Shown: positions 49,545-61,244, numbered from the stretch's first letter. The stretch is 64,000 bases of DNA from Verrucomicrobiota bacterium (GCA_013820875.1 JACDHS010000005.1:30569-94568); one strand, 5' to 3'. The notes: generated by a model not told the origin, from the letters alone. Translations and numbers: made by a program.

Positions 49545-50333
49545 CTATTTCTCACAGTAAAACAACCGGGCTGGAAGGATATTGAAGGCTTCGAAATCGG
49601 TCTCAACCCGACTGAATGACTGTTGTAAGTGCGGCAGAACTTTCTTGGAGAATTGATAGACCAACATTCGACCGTCAGCCGCAAGCACGGAGGAAGTTGA
49701 TTTCAGGATGGCTGTCCTCACATCAGGCGGCATCGTGCTGAATGGAATTCCGGAAATGACGTAGTCAACGTTTTGGATTCCGGCGCACTCCAGGACCTGA
49801 GCCACATTCTCGGCAGAACCTTGAAACGTCCGGAGGCGCGGATCGCGGATATTGTTTTGCAAATGCCGAACGAAAGCTGGATTCATTTCGATCACTATCA
49901 AGGTGCCGTCCGGTCTCAATCTCTTTAGTATTTCTCCCGTGAAACAACCGGTGCCGGGGCCGAACTCCACGATAATCCGGGTACTCCCCCAATTAATTTT
50001 CCCCAACAAACGATTGATCAAGAAGGATGAACTGGGAATGGCTGATCCGAGCATTTGGGGGTGCGCGATGAAATTTCTGGCAAACACCAGCGCGCCATTT
50101 TTCTGTTTTTCCGGCATGCCATTTCTGCGTTCGCCATCGCGCATCAGTTCGTTCGGAACAGGAATCGACAAGGAACGCGCTTCACGCGCATTGATACCGA
50201 GGAATAGATTCTTCAATAGTTTCACTTCGCCTCCCGGACAGTTTTCAGCAGAACGAATCAACCTAAACCCGAATGAAGAGTGAACAATCGGGATGCACCC
50301 CCTTGTACCATCGGGATTTGCCGTGGTTTGCAC
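49545..50333 (-). CDS. SAM-dependent methyltransferase, phospholipid N-methyltransferase / rRNA dimethylase-like
   Basis: IIVEFGPGTGCFTGEILKRLRPDGTLIVIEMNPAFVRHLQ; likely start is internal (MPEKQKNGALVFARNF). Confidence 0.82.
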   Translation of the reverse strand: MQTTANPDGTRGCIPIVHSSFGFRLIRSAENCPGGEVKLLKNLFLGINAREARSLSIPVPNELMRDGERRNGMPEKQKNGALVFARNFIAHPQMLGSAIPSSSFLINRLLGKINWGSTRIIVEFGPGTGCFTGEILKRLRPDGTLIVIEMNPAFVRHLQNNIRDPRLRTFQGSAENVAQVLECAGIQNVDYVISGIPFSTMPPDVRTAILKSTSSVLAADGRMLVYQFSKKVLPHLQQSFSRVETDFEAFNILPARLFYCEK

Positions 50334-50423
50334 ATTTTCTTTCCAATGGGAACTCCGCTATCTTCTCCCCCAGTGAAACTTTTCCAGCGGCCCTTTCGTC
50401 TGAATCGTTGAACCTCTGATACC

Positions 50424-51854
50424 ATGGATGATAAAGCCAAATTTTTCAGTGAACATTCCGCGCGACCGGATGATTTTTTTGTAACGCGCCGGCAGTTCCT
50501 CAATCGTTTCGGAATGGGGTTCGGGGCCCTCGGACTCGCTGGCTTGATGGGGGATGGTTTACTCAACCAGGCGCAGGCGGAATCGGAATTGTCTCCGTTG
50601 CTGCCGAAGAAACCTCATTTCACAGGTAAAGCAAAACAGGTTATCCACATTTTTGCACAGGGCGCACCATCGCAGGTGGATACATTCGATCCAAAGCCGC
50701 ACCTGGAAAAGTATGCCGGACAATCGCTCCCAGGGATGGACGGCGGGGTTGCCATGCCTTCGCCTTTTAAATTCAAAAAGCATGGCAAATCGGGAATCGA
50801 AGTCAGTGAGGTCTTTCCTCATCTTGCGCAGCATGTGGATGAAATGACGGTGATCCGGTCCATGTTCACCGACATCCCGGCGCATGAAGTCGCGACGACA
50901 TTCATGAACACGGGATCATTGCGCCTGGCCAGGCCGTGCCTTGGTTCCTGGGCGGTTTACGGCCTGGGAACTGAAAACCAGAACATGCCCGGCTTCATCT
51001 CGTTGCGTCCAGGCGGCGGATTGCCGGCGGGTGGGACGCAAAATTGGCAGTCGGCTTTTCTGCCGGGTGTTTACCAGGGTTCGAGCATCAACACGACTCT
51101 CGGTTCGCCGGAGGAAATGGTGCAGCACATCAAGAATTCGTACGTCTCGCAAAAGGAACAACGGCGCCAACTGGACCTGGTCAAACAGCTCAACGAATTT
51201 CACAGTCTGAACCTGCAAAAAGATGCGAATCTCGAAGCCCGCATTCAGGCATTCGAGATAGCTTTCAAAATGCAGACGGAGGCAACGGATGCTTTTAATT
51301 ATTTCAAGGAACCGGTCGCGATGCGTGAAAAATACGGAAACACACCGCAAGGACGGCAGCTATTGATCGCCCGCAGGTTGATTGAGCGGGGGGTTCGTTT
51401 CGTGCAAGTCTGGGCCAGCGGTTGGGATCATCACCAGGACATTGAAGAAAGGCTGCCGCAACGGGCGCGTGATATCGATCAACCGTTCGCCGCATTAATT
51501 GCCGATTTGAAAGAACGCGGATTGCTCGATAGCACACTGGTCATCTGGGGCGGAGAGTTCGGTCGCAAACCTGTCCGGGACCGCAATGGGAATGATACCC
51601 CGGGGCGCGATCACAACAACCAGGCGTTTACAACCTTGATGGTGGGCGGCGGAGTGAAACGCGGACATGTCTATGGCGCAACGGATGAGATCGGGGCGAA
51701 AGCTGTCGAGAACCGCGTCCATGTTCACGATCTGCATGCCACCATTTTGCATCAACTCGGCTTTGATCACACGAAACTGACCTATCGTTATAACGGACGC
51801 GATTTCCGGCTCACGGATGTGGCGGGCAATGTGGTTAAGGGAATTCTCGCCTAG
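50424..51854 (+). CDS. DUF1501 domain protein
   Basis: 476 aa; RRQFLNRFGMGFGALGLAGL signal, HIFAQGAPSQVDTFDPKPHLEKYAGQSLP. Confidence 0.92.
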   Translation: MDDKAKFFSEHSARPDDFFVTRRQFLNRFGMGFGALGLAGLMGDGLLNQAQAESELSPLLPKKPHFTGKAKQVIHIFAQGAPSQVDTFDPKPHLEKYAGQSLPGMDGGVAMPSPFKFKKHGKSGIEVSEVFPHLAQHVDEMTVIRSMFTDIPAHEVATTFMNTGSLRLARPCLGSWAVYGLGTENQNMPGFISLRPGGGLPAGGTQNWQSAFLPGVYQGSSINTTLGSPEEMVQHIKNSYVSQKEQRRQLDLVKQLNEFHSLNLQKDANLEARIQAFEIAFKMQTEATDAFNYFKEPVAMREKYGNTPQGRQLLIARRLIERGVRFVQVWASGWDHHQDIEERLPQRARDIDQPFAALIADLKERGLLDSTLVIWGGEFGRKPVRDRNGNDTPGRDHNNQAFTTLMVGGGVKRGHVYGATDEIGAKAVENRVHVHDLHATILHQLGFDHTKLTYRYNGRDFRLTDVAGNVVKGILA

Positions 51855-52011
51855 ACGAAAAGGCGCTTATGTTTTCGAAACTTTTCTCCGTCTCCCCTGC
51901 CCCGACCGCGTCAGCGGTCAGCGACTCTACAGTTCTGGCTTCCCGTTGGAACAAGCCGAATATATCACCTCCCTCTCCCTCTGAGGGAGAGGGTTGGGGT
52001 GAGGGTAAAAA

Positions 52012-54406
52012 CGTGACCAAGCCCTTTAGGACCAAAAAATCAATTGCGCATCATTTTATTCTCTCATCCGCACTCTTTCTTTCAACTCACTTAACCGCCG
52101 CCGAACCAACACCCGCTGAACTGGCATTCTTCGAAAACAAAATTCGTCCCGTGCTCGTGAACCGCTGTTACAAATGTCACAGCACCGATAGCGAAAAACT
52201 GAAAGGCAATCTCTCGGTTCAGTTCCGTGAAGCTATTCTCAAGGGTGGTAACAACGGTCCAGCCATCGTCCCCGGCAAACCTGAAGAAAGCCTCCTCATT
52301 GCCGCGATCCGCCACGACGATCCCGATTTAAAAATGCCTCCCAAAGGCGAAAAACTTTCAGACAGCGAGATTAACGATTTTGTAACCTGGATTAGGATGG
52401 GGGCTCCAGACCCTCGGAAATCCGATACGCTCGCCGAAACGACCTGGGGCAAGACCACGCGGGATCATTGGGCCTTTCAACCAATCCAATACCCCGCTGT
52501 TCCCAAAGTAAAAAGTAAGGAATGGTCTGCGAACCCGGTGGACGTATTTATCTATGCCAAACTCGAGGAGAACGGAATGAAACCTTCCGGGCCAGCCGAG
52601 AAACGGACCCTTATCCGGCGCGCCACTTTTGATCTGATTGGTCTGCCGCCAACACAAAAAGAGGTAAACGCTTTTCTTACAGACGACTCTCCAAATGCTT
52701 TCGCCAAGGTGGTGGATCGCTTGCTCGCTTCCCCGCAGTACGGCGAACGTTGGGGACGTTACTGGCTTGATGTCGCGCGCTATTCCGATACCCGCGGGGA
52801 TATTCAACGCAATCGCATGGACGAGAATTATCCCCACGCATGGACTTATCGCGATTACGTCATTCGATCTTTCAATGAAGATAAACCGATGAACCGTTTC
52901 ATCGTGGAACAGATCGCGGCAGACAAAATCCCGCTCGGCACCAATCGGTGGACACTCGCCGCGCTCGGTTTTCTGACGCTCGGCGATCGTTTTAATAACA
53001 ATCGTCATGACATCATCAACGACCGCATTGATCTCGTCACGAAAGGGTTGATGGGCCTTACGGTCTCCTGCGCTCGTTGTCACGATCACAAGTTCGATCC
53101 CGTTTCCCAAAAGGATTACTACGCATTGTATGGTGTCTTCGCCAACACCTATGAACCAGAGGTCGGTCCTGCCCTGCTGCCCGTCAGGCAAACCGCCGAA
53201 TATGTCGACTACCAAAAGAAACTTGCCGCGTTCGAAAAGGAAGCGCGCGAATTGCAAAACAAACGCGGCCGACGTTCCCGGGAAGACCTGCGCGCGGAAT
53301 TGGATCTTCGCAAAGGCTACGCCAAACTTGAAATGCAACATGCGGCGGCACCGCCCCGCGCCCATGTTCTGTTTGATATTCCGCGTCCGAAAGATTCGCG
53401 TGTCTTCATCCGCGGTGAAGCTGGCAATCCCGGTCCGATTGTTCCGCGTCGATTTCTCGAAATCTTTTCCGGCACCAATTCTGTTTTCAAAGGCGGCAGT
53501 GGACGTCACGAACTGGCGCTCTCCATTGTTCACACCAATAATCCGCTCACTTCGCGCACCCTGGTTAACCGGGTCTGGATGCATCATTTCGGTGAGGGTT
53601 TCGTCACGAGCCCGGACGATCTTGGGAATCAATCAACACCACCCAGCCATCCGGAACTGCTGGATTACCTTTCGATCCAATTCATGGAAGAAGGTTGGTC
53701 CATGAAGAAGCTTCATCGTTTGATCATGCTTTCGAATGCCTACCAGCAAAGCAGCGTCAATAACGCCGCCTACGCCGAGCGCGATCCGGAAAATCGTTTT
53801 CTCTGGCGCGCGAACATCCGGCGTCTCGACCTGGAAGCCGTCCGCGATTCCATCCTCGCGATTGGCGGCAATCTCGACACCACGATGGGTGGGCGGCCCG
53901 TTAATCTGGGTGAATCGCCTTATTCCAAACGACGCACTGTTTATGGTTTTGTGGATCGCCGCAATCTGCCCGAGATTTACACGCAGTTCGATTTTGCCAA
54001 CCCCGACCTTTCCACCGGCAAACGTCACGAAACCATCGTTCCGCAGCAGGCCCTTTTTATGATGAACAGCCCGCTCGTTGTGGAACAAGCGCGCAACATT
54101 GTTCTTCGCAGAGATTTCCAGGAGGAGCCCCATCCCGAAGCGCGCATCCGACTTCTTTATTCGCTGATTTATCAACGGTTCCCCACCGATTCCGAAATCC
54201 TGCTCGGGTTAAGTTTTATTGATGAATCACCCGCCGATGAGAAGGTCCAGATAACAAAACAAAACGTCCGCAAACCGGTGCGGCGTCCCGGGAACAGCGC
54301 CATGTCACTCGCCACTCTTTCCTCTGCGGATTACAAACCGCTTGATGCGTGGGCCAAATACGCTCATGCACTGCTCCAGGCAAATGAGACGATGTTTCTG
54401 AATTGA
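52012..54406 (+). CDS. DUF1549/DUF1553 protein with N-terminal planctomycete-type cytochrome c domain
   Basis: ORF 51869..54406; VLVNRCYKCHSTDSEKLKGNL heme site, RRATFDLIGLPPTQKEVNAFL, CARCHDHKFDPVSQKDYYALYGVFANT. GTG at 52012 precedes the signal peptide; upstream ORF portion is palindromic repeat. Confidence 0.88.
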
Positions 54407-54423
54407 AGCTCTTTCGCAAAATG

Positions 54424-56205
54424 CTAATCAGCAGCCGGTAATTCCAACCAAAACCTGCTCCCTTTGCCGCTTTCAGATTCAACACCAAGTCGCCCCCCCA
54501 TGCGCTGAATGGCTTTGGAAACAATCGCGAGGCCGATCCCGGTGCCATCCTTCTGATTGGCAAGGCGTTCAAAGATGCCAAAGATTTTCCCATGGAATTC
54601 TGGTGAGATACCAATCCCATTATCTTCCACCCATATCCGTATCCAGCGTGAGTTGATTTCACGCAATGGAGGCTCCGGAGTGTCAGCAGTCACTGATGGA
54701 TTCAACGGCGGGGGTGCTGAGGATTGCGTCGAAAAATCTTCACCTTTACTTACTGTCCTCAATTCACTTCGAACGATGATGCGAGGTGGGACATGGGCGG
54801 GAATAAATTTCAGGGCATTATCGAGAAGGTTTGTCAGGCACTGATCCAAAAGACTGCGTTCGGCCAGGACAGGTTGCAGAGGCGATTCAACGGTCACAAC
54901 CCCTGGCGCGTTTAAGGTGGCATTATGTGAGACGACATCCTTTACCAGGACTTCCAAATCAACCGGACTCAATTCCACTGATTTGTTGGACAGTTTACTA
55001 TACTCAAGAATCCCTTGAGTGAGTGCCTCCAACCGCCGAATCGCACGGATAATCGAGTCAACGTAGGTCCGGGCGCCTGCTGGCAATCCCTCGCCATAAT
55101 CCTGCAACAACGCTTCGGAAAACCCCTGGATGTGACGCAGCGGAGCGCGGACATCATGAGCCAGGCTGTAGGAAAAACTTTCGAGATCTGCGATCGTTTC
55201 CTGAAGTTTGCGCGTGCGTTCCTGAACGGCCTGCTCCAGGGCTCCAGCATGGTCACTTAGTTCCTCCTGGGCTTTGCGAAGCGCTGTTTCGTTCCAAGCT
55301 CTGTCAATGGCAATGGCAACGTACTGAGCGACGATTCGAGTGAACTCGATTTCATCCTCATCGAAATGATCGCGGCTACGGCTCGCGAATGCGAGGGTTC
55401 CAATCATCTTGTCACCCACATATAATGGATGACAAATGTAGGCGCGCAGATTCAGTCGTTTCGCAAAAGACGACCGCGCCTCTTCAGATGCAACGGTCAC
55501 CGACTCCTCTTGTACGACACTGGCATTGCAGAGTGCCTCTTCCATTGTGATGACAGCGATTTTTTTCTGTATCTCTCTAGAAATTCCTCCGGAGCTGTGG
55601 AGACGCAGGTGCTTGCCATCCTGCTCAAGCAAGTAGTTAAAATAGGTGTCCACCAATATATGAGCTGAAATCCTTGGAAAAATGCTCTTCACCATCGTTT
55701 CCGGATCTGGAGTTTTGAGTAATTGGGCCAATGACCAGGAAAACAGCTCCTGCCGCTGATGTTGACGAGTGACAATGGTGTTCTGATGCTCGCGCTGAGT
55801 GACGTCTTCGATCGTGGTGATTGTCCCCACGATGTTACCTTCCTCCATCAGGGGGGCGATGCGGGACGTTTGCAGCATGTTGAGCAAACCAGATTCCCGG
55901 ACGGGAGATTGAAATGGAAGCAAGTAGCCGTGAAGCCCCGCGGAAAGCACGTTAACTTCGCCGTCCAGCGCGCGATGAAAATAGCGGTCGAGGCGGCGTT
56001 TCAGGAGTGTAGGAAAGACTTCGAGCAACGATCGATTAATGACGTTAGCCCTTTTCAAGCCGCTGTTCGTTTCCAACCAAAGATTCCACCGTTTGATTCG
56101 CAACTCGGTATCAGTAACGAAGATCCCATGGGGAGACAATTCCTGGATCCAGCCTAAAAGGGCTGGATCGAGTGAGTTTTCAACTGGTGGATAATTCGCG
56201 CTCAT
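54424..56205 (-). CDS. Sensor histidine kinase (PAS-GAF-HisKA-HATPase)
   Basis: 593 aa; FSYSLAHDVRAPLRHIQGFSEALL H-box, WVEDNGIGISPEFHGKIFGIFERL. Confidence 0.93.
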   Translation of the reverse strand: MSANYPPVENSLDPALLGWIQELSPHGIFVTDTELRIKRWNLWLETNSGLKRANVINRSLLEVFPTLLKRRLDRYFHRALDGEVNVLSAGLHGYLLPFQSPVRESGLLNMLQTSRIAPLMEEGNIVGTITTIEDVTQREHQNTIVTRQHQRQELFSWSLAQLLKTPDPETMVKSIFPRISAHILVDTYFNYLLEQDGKHLRLHSSGGISREIQKKIAVITMEEALCNASVVQEESVTVASEEARSSFAKRLNLRAYICHPLYVGDKMIGTLAFASRSRDHFDEDEIEFTRIVAQYVAIAIDRAWNETALRKAQEELSDHAGALEQAVQERTRKLQETIADLESFSYSLAHDVRAPLRHIQGFSEALLQDYGEGLPAGARTYVDSIIRAIRRLEALTQGILEYSKLSNKSVELSPVDLEVLVKDVVSHNATLNAPGVVTVESPLQPVLAERSLLDQCLTNLLDNALKFIPAHVPPRIIVRSELRTVSKGEDFSTQSSAPPPLNPSVTADTPEPPLREINSRWIRIWVEDNGIGISPEFHGKIFGIFERLANQKDGTGIGLAIVSKAIQRMGGRLGVESESGKGSRFWLELPAAD

Positions 56206-56214
56206 TACGTGACA

Positions 56215-56832
56215 TTATTCGGCAACTTGCCGTTCCTCCCATCGTTCCAGTTCTTCAAGCAACCTATCCAACGATGTCACTCCCAGGACGATTACCAGGT
56301 AACCACTGACATCACTTTCACGGAGATGAAAACTCGTTTGAATCATGAGTGCATAGTGCAATTCCTCGTGCGCGACTGTGATGGAATTCAAAACGCTGGA
56401 TACCGATTCGATATGCAACCGCGGAACAGCGAATGTGACTTGAACCTGCAATATATTTCCAAAAACACCGAGGCAGGCATTAAGCACAATGTTGCCCACC
56501 TCCGTGAGGACTTCGCGGGCAGATGCATCCAAAGGGCTGTTGCCATGACCATTCGTCAACAACCGGTTGAGCAGTTGTGCTGCTTTATGGTCCAGGAGAA
56601 GTAGGGCATTGCCAGCGACCGGCCCTGAAAAAACCTGGTGGACACTGGCCACTTCACCGCGGATGTGACTGCTTAGTATATCTCCAACTTCGCTGATGGG
56701 GTGAACCGCCACCTGTGGGACTTCCAGCATGATCTGATGCCCTGTAAGTTCGGATAGCGCACTGGCGGCTCGGGCGTATCCTATATTGATCAACTCCGTC
56801 AGTGCGTCGGTCTGATTTTCGGTAAGTTGCAT
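56215..56832 (-). CDS. CheC-like chemotaxis phosphatase
   Basis: 205 aa; DALTELINIGYARAASALSELTGHQIMLEVPQV and EVLTEVGNIVLNACLGVF. Confidence 0.85.
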   Translation of the reverse strand: MQLTENQTDALTELINIGYARAASALSELTGHQIMLEVPQVAVHPISEVGDILSSHIRGEVASVHQVFSGPVAGNALLLLDHKAAQLLNRLLTNGHGNSPLDASAREVLTEVGNIVLNACLGVFGNILQVQVTFAVPRLHIESVSSVLNSITVAHEELHYALMIQTSFHLRESDVSGYLVIVLGVTSLDRLLEELERWEERQVAE

Positions 56833-57200
56833 TATGACCTCCCTGCCAGCACGTTCTCGAGCGCGCTGAGCACGCGATCCCGGGTGAACGGTTTATTGAT
56901 CACTTCATATGCCCCCAAATTTTCGGCGTTCATTCGTGTGCCACTTTGAATGTCGGCCGTGGCGACAATGACGCGGGCGTGAGGATCCATCTCCCGCAAT
57001 TTGCGCAGAACCTCCAGTCCCTGCATGTGCTCCATCACCATGTCCAGAAAGACAATGTCGGGGCGATTTAGAAAATATTTCTCCAACCCTTCAGCGCCGT
57101 TCGTTGCCTCTTCAACAGTGTGCCCAACACTTTCCAGAATTTGGCGGAGCGTCCGTCGCGCCAGGCTTGAATCGTCTACCACAAGAATCTTAGCATTCAT
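56832..57200 (-). CDS. CheY-like response regulator
   Basis: 122 aa; ILVVDDSSLARRTLRQIL...PDIVFLDMVME. Confidence 0.93.
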   Translation of the reverse strand: MNAKILVVDDSSLARRTLRQILESVGHTVEEATNGAEGLEKYFLNRPDIVFLDMVMEHMQGLEVLRKLREMDPHARVIVATADIQSGTRMNAENLGAYEVINKPFTRDRVLSALENVLAGRS

Positions 57201-58231
57201 AATCGGTCCAATATTGTTTGAAGCATTTCATCCAAAGTCGCCGAGGCATCGCTTAAACCAGCTTCCACTACTGATCGCGGCATACCGTAAATGACACAAC
57301 TTCCTTCAGCTTCTGTGAGAACAGTCCCTCCTTGCGCTTTAATCCATGCCGCCCCCTTTTTGCCATCGTCCCCCATCCCGGTCATCACCACTCCAAGCAC
57401 TTTACTACCATAACACTCACTTGCGGATTGGAACAGGACGTCAGCCGAAGGCCGATGCGGTGTATCGAACGGTGTCGCGGAGAGTTGCGCCACGACTTCG
57501 CCTCCTGCGCGGCGCAGCATCAAATGTCGCCCGGCGGCTGCAAGGAGCGCGGTTCCCGGGTGCAGCAGACTCCCGTCTTTTGCTTCGATCACTTTCAGCA
57601 TGGAAATCTCATTGAGCTTCTGCGCAAACATTTCGGTATAGCCAACCGGCATGTGCAGGACCATCGCGATTGGCACCGGAAAATTGGCGGGAAATTGCGG
57701 GATCAAATAACGAAGCGCCTGCGGCCCTCCCGTGGAAATCCCGATGACGATGATTTTCGTTTCTACTTCCCGTTTGATTGTTGGCCTTGGAAGTCGAGGC
57801 GGTGCGGTGATTGGCTGTAGCTTCGAAGCCGAGGCCTGCGCCGCTCCTTTTACTTTATCCACCAGTTCATCACGGATACTAAGAATCTCATTCGTAGCCC
57901 GGGCTGTCGGTTTTTGCACGATGTCCACCGCTCCCGCTTCCATCGCCTCCAATGCCTTTTCCCCATCCTCCGGCGTGGCAGTAAGAATGAGAATGGGCAA
58001 GGGCCGGCGTTTCATTTGTTCGCGAACAAATCCAATTCCATCCATGCCCGGCATCATCAAGTCGCAGGTCACGACACTCGGTTTCAACTTCTCAACCAAT
58101 TCAAGAGCTTCCGCTCCATCCCGGGCAACGCCGACCACTTCAATCAAAGGACTTCGGCCAAGCATCTCCTTCACCACTTTTCGGACGAACGCCGAATCAT
58201 CCACCACCAGAGCTTTTATTAGAGTGCTCAT
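57197..58231 (-). CDS. cheB: Protein-glutamate methylesterase CheB
   Basis: Receiver domain plus IGISTGGPQALRYLIPQFPANFPVPIAMVLHMP; start MSTLIKALVVDDS at 58231. Confidence 0.94.
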   Translation of the reverse strand: MSTLIKALVVDDSAFVRKVVKEMLGRSPLIEVVGVARDGAEALELVEKLKPSVVTCDLMMPGMDGIGFVREQMKRRPLPILILTATPEDGEKALEAMEAGAVDIVQKPTARATNEILSIRDELVDKVKGAAQASASKLQPITAPPRLPRPTIKREVETKIIVIGISTGGPQALRYLIPQFPANFPVPIAMVLHMPVGYTEMFAQKLNEISMLKVIEAKDGSLLHPGTALLAAAGRHLMLRRAGGEVVAQLSATPFDTPHRPSADVLFQSASECYGSKVLGVVMTGMGDDGKKGAAWIKAQGGTVLTEAEGSCVIYGMPRSVVEAGLSDASATLDEMLQTILDRL

Positions 58232-58235
58232 ACGT

Positions 58236-59105
58236 TTACGGGGCCATCGCTGTGAGCTGCGGCTTGCGGACATACACAAACGAGCCTCCTACTTCCACGA
58301 GGTCGAAATCGTTTGTAAGTTTTAGCAGCGATTCCGATATGCCGACGAAAAGATATCCGCCTGCGGGCATCTGTTCCGCGAAATGCCGGACAACCTGCCG
58401 AATGACTTCCTGGGAAAAATAAATGAATACGTTTCGGCAAAGAATAACGGGCGAACGGGCAAGTTCTGCAGTCTCAGCCTTGACCACGAGGTTCACTCGC
58501 TCGAACCGAATGCGGCTCATGATTTGAGGGTTCACCAACCAGCGATCGCGGGATTGCCGAAAATACTTATCCCGAATCTCCGGAGGGAGTACCCGGAATG
58601 ATCGCTCACGAAAGAGGCCCGTTCGCGCTTTTTCCAAGGCCGCCTCGCTTGCGTCTGACGCCACAATCTGAATCGGAAATCTCGAAAATCCCGCTTCCTC
58701 AAGTGCGATCGCGATGGTGAACGCCTCTTCACCGCTGGAACACGCTGCGATCCAGATCCGCAACAGCTCACGTGATTTTGAAAACCATTGCGGCACGATC
58801 ACATTCACAAGCGCGCGGATCTGGTCCATCTCGCGCCAGAAATAAGTCTCCTGCACTGACAAGGTATCCATCAGCCTGCGCCAATCCTCGAAATAGTGTG
58901 GCTGTTCCTTCAGCAGGTAATAATAATCCAGCACCGAGCGGAATCCCTTTTTCAAGATTAACGGCCGCAGCTTGTCGAACATCAAGTCAAGGTGCCCGTC
59001 ATGGAAGTGAATCCCACTCCTGGCGTGTATCAGATCGCGCAGTAATTCGAGCGACCCAACCGGAGCCGCAATTTGCGAATCCTGAACTGTAGGAAGCGAA
59101 TTCAT
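58236..59105 (-). CDS. cheR: Chemotaxis protein methyltransferase CheR
   Basis: 289 aa; IWIAACSSGEEAFTIAIALEE, VILCRNVFIYFSQEVIRQVVRHFAEQMPAGGYLFVGISES. Confidence 0.94.
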   Translation of the reverse strand: MNSLPTVQDSQIAAPVGSLELLRDLIHARSGIHFHDGHLDLMFDKLRPLILKKGFRSVLDYYYLLKEQPHYFEDWRRLMDTLSVQETYFWREMDQIRALVNVIVPQWFSKSRELLRIWIAACSSGEEAFTIAIALEEAGFSRFPIQIVASDASEAALEKARTGLFRERSFRVLPPEIRDKYFRQSRDRWLVNPQIMSRIRFERVNLVVKAETAELARSPVILCRNVFIYFSQEVIRQVVRHFAEQMPAGGYLFVGISESLLKLTNDFDLVEVGGSFVYVRKPQLTAMAP

Positions 59106-59114
59106 TCCAGAGAG

Positions 59115-61244
59115 TTACTTATCCCCTCTAAGGCGCCGGCTGCGTTCCTGCCCTTTTTGCGGAGAAGAGGTCGTTACGCGTGACGATCGAGGGGTCGCAC
59201 TTTTACCCGCTGCAACAATCCCGGATAAACTCTCAACCGCTTTCATCAAGTTCTCCATGCTCGTTTCAGTCTCTTTCGCGTTATCCGCGTTGCGATCAGC
59301 GATCTTCCCGATTCCCGTGAGATTGGTGAGGATGCCTGCGCCTGCCATGGAATGCTCACGATTCGCGTTGGACATAAGCCGAACCTGCTTTGCAATGTTT
59401 TCCGAAGCGATGGTCATGTCTTTCAAAGCGCGGGCCTGTTCGAGCATCGCCCGCGATGACTGGTCCGATTGGAGCCGGACATTATCCGCCAAATTTGCCA
59501 TCTGCCCGGTGCTCGTGGATTGCTCAGCCATGGATCGACTGACACCGGCGATCATCTCGGCGAGGCGTCCGATTTCCCTGCTCACCTGCTCGGAGGCTCT
59601 TGCCTGCTCGCCGACAGCACGCGAACTGGCATCAGCAGTGCGGCGCATGCTATCCACAGCCTTGGTGATTTCTCCGGCGCTTGCCGACTGTTCTTCCGTG
59701 GCCCTGGCGACCTGCTTCGACAGTGCGGTGGTGTTTTCCGCCGCTTTGATCACCTCTCTCGCGGCCCGACTGTGCTCACCCATCGATTGCGAAACTTCCC
59801 GGGCAATATTCCGCATTTGGGCCGTTGCTTGGACGATGCTGTTCGCGCTTTTGGCTTGCTCGGAAGTCGTAGTCGCGATCTGACGCGATTGGGCAGCAGT
59901 AGCGTTGACCGCCTCTAAGACGTCGCGTCCTGCTTGAAGTTGTTCGCCCGTGGCTTTGCTTATCTGGGTAACCAGTTCTGCCGTTTCACTGACTCCACCA
60001 AGGATTTTTTCCAATCCGCCAAGACCTTCTTGTGATTGCTGGGTGCTTTCTTCAGCCAGACGAACACCGTTTTCGGCCGCCTGGCCGGCTTCCGCGACAA
60101 CTTCCTGCAACCCTTTGATGATGCCAGAGATATCAGAAGTCGCTTTCGCCGACCGATCCGCCAGGTTACGAATTTCTTCAGCAACCACTGCAAAACCACG
60201 CCCAGCCTCCCCGGCGCGAGCCGCTTCAATCGAGGCGTTCAAGGAAAGCAGATTAGTGCGCTCCGCAATCAGGTTGATGGTGTCCACAATGGAAGAAATT
60301 TCACTTGCCCGCTTGTTCATTTCACGCATCACCCGCGCCGCATCTGTGATCGAGTTAGAGACACGTCCGATGCCTTGAATGGATCTCTGCACAATTTCTC
60401 CACCCTGCTTCGCGTCCTGGGAAACGCGGCGTGTGGTTTCATCTGCCCGTTTCGTCAGGTCCGCAACGGAACGAAGCGAGCGATCCATCTCTTCTGCACT
60501 CGCCGCGGCATTGGTCCCAGCTTCCGTGATTGCGTTTGTGTTCTGGGATACGGCTTGAATGGAACGCGCCATCTCTTCGATGGATGCAGACGTTTCTTCG
60601 ACCGACGCAGTAAGGTTTTCGGACAGGGCGGACACTTGTTCGATTGAGGCGGCCATCTCATTCATAGCGGAGGAGGTATGCTCGGCTGAATCGGTCAGGC
60701 CCTGGGCATTGCCGGCAACCCCTTTAACCGATCTGCTCATCTCTTCTATGGCGCTCGATGTTTGCGTGATGGAAGTGGCAAGATCTTCGGTGTCCCGGGC
60801 AACGCCCTGGATAGACATTGTCATCTGGTTCATCGTCGTTGTGATTTCCTGCGCCGAAGTTGCCATGTCCTGAGCCGTGGTGCTCACACTGTGAATGGAC
60901 GTGTTCACCTGTTTAAGGGTGGTTGCTGTTTCCCCCACACTGCTGGCGACCTGCGTCGTATTGCCGGTGACTTGATCCACAGACGCGGCGATCTCGTGCA
61001 GCGAGGAGACCATCTCCTCCGATGAGACGCTGAGCGACTCCGCCTGGGTGGCGGTTTCCTTGAGTGAAGCCGCCAATTCATTGGCGTTACTCACAGCCGA
61101 TTCGATGGAACGGTTCTGTTCCTCCGCGCCCTCGGACACACCCGTTGCAAGGCGTGCAACCTCGTTGACGGAAGTGGAGATGTCAGAAGCGAGTTCCTGC
61201 ACCCGTTGCAGGTCGCTGCTCATTTGCCCGTTTTGCTTTTTCAT
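59115..61244 (-). CDS. Soluble methyl-accepting chemotaxis protein without sensor or TM domain
   Basis: 709 aa, entirely heptad coiled coil; signalling tip [40 protein letters not shown]. Confidence 0.93.
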   Translation of the reverse strand: MKKQNGQMSSDLQRVQELASDISTSVNEVARLATGVSEGAEEQNRSIESAVSNANELAASLKETATQAESLSVSSEEMVSSLHEIAASVDQVTGNTTQVASSVGETATTLKQVNTSIHSVSTTAQDMATSAQEITTTMNQMTMSIQGVARDTEDLATSITQTSSAIEEMSRSVKGVAGNAQGLTDSAEHTSSAMNEMAASIEQVSALSENLTASVEETSASIEEMARSIQAVSQNTNAITEAGTNAAASAEEMDRSLRSVADLTKRADETTRRVSQDAKQGGEIVQRSIQGIGRVSNSITDAARVMREMNKRASEISSIVDTINLIAERTNLLSLNASIEAARAGEAGRGFAVVAEEIRNLADRSAKATSDISGIIKGLQEVVAEAGQAAENGVRLAEESTQQSQEGLGGLEKILGGVSETAELVTQISKATGEQLQAGRDVLEAVNATAAQSRQIATTTSEQAKSANSIVQATAQMRNIAREVSQSMGEHSRAAREVIKAAENTTALSKQVARATEEQSASAGEITKAVDSMRRTADASSRAVGEQARASEQVSREIGRLAEMIAGVSRSMAEQSTSTGQMANLADNVRLQSDQSSRAMLEQARALKDMTIASENIAKQVRLMSNANREHSMAGAGILTNLTGIGKIADRNADNAKETETSMENLMKAVESLSGIVAAGKSATPRSSRVTTSSPQKGQERSRRLRGDK

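Noticed and set aside
52358-53632. 424-aa minus-strand ORF
   Set aside because: Antisense to the clearly recognisable DUF1549/DUF1553 gene; explained by codon bias on the other strand.
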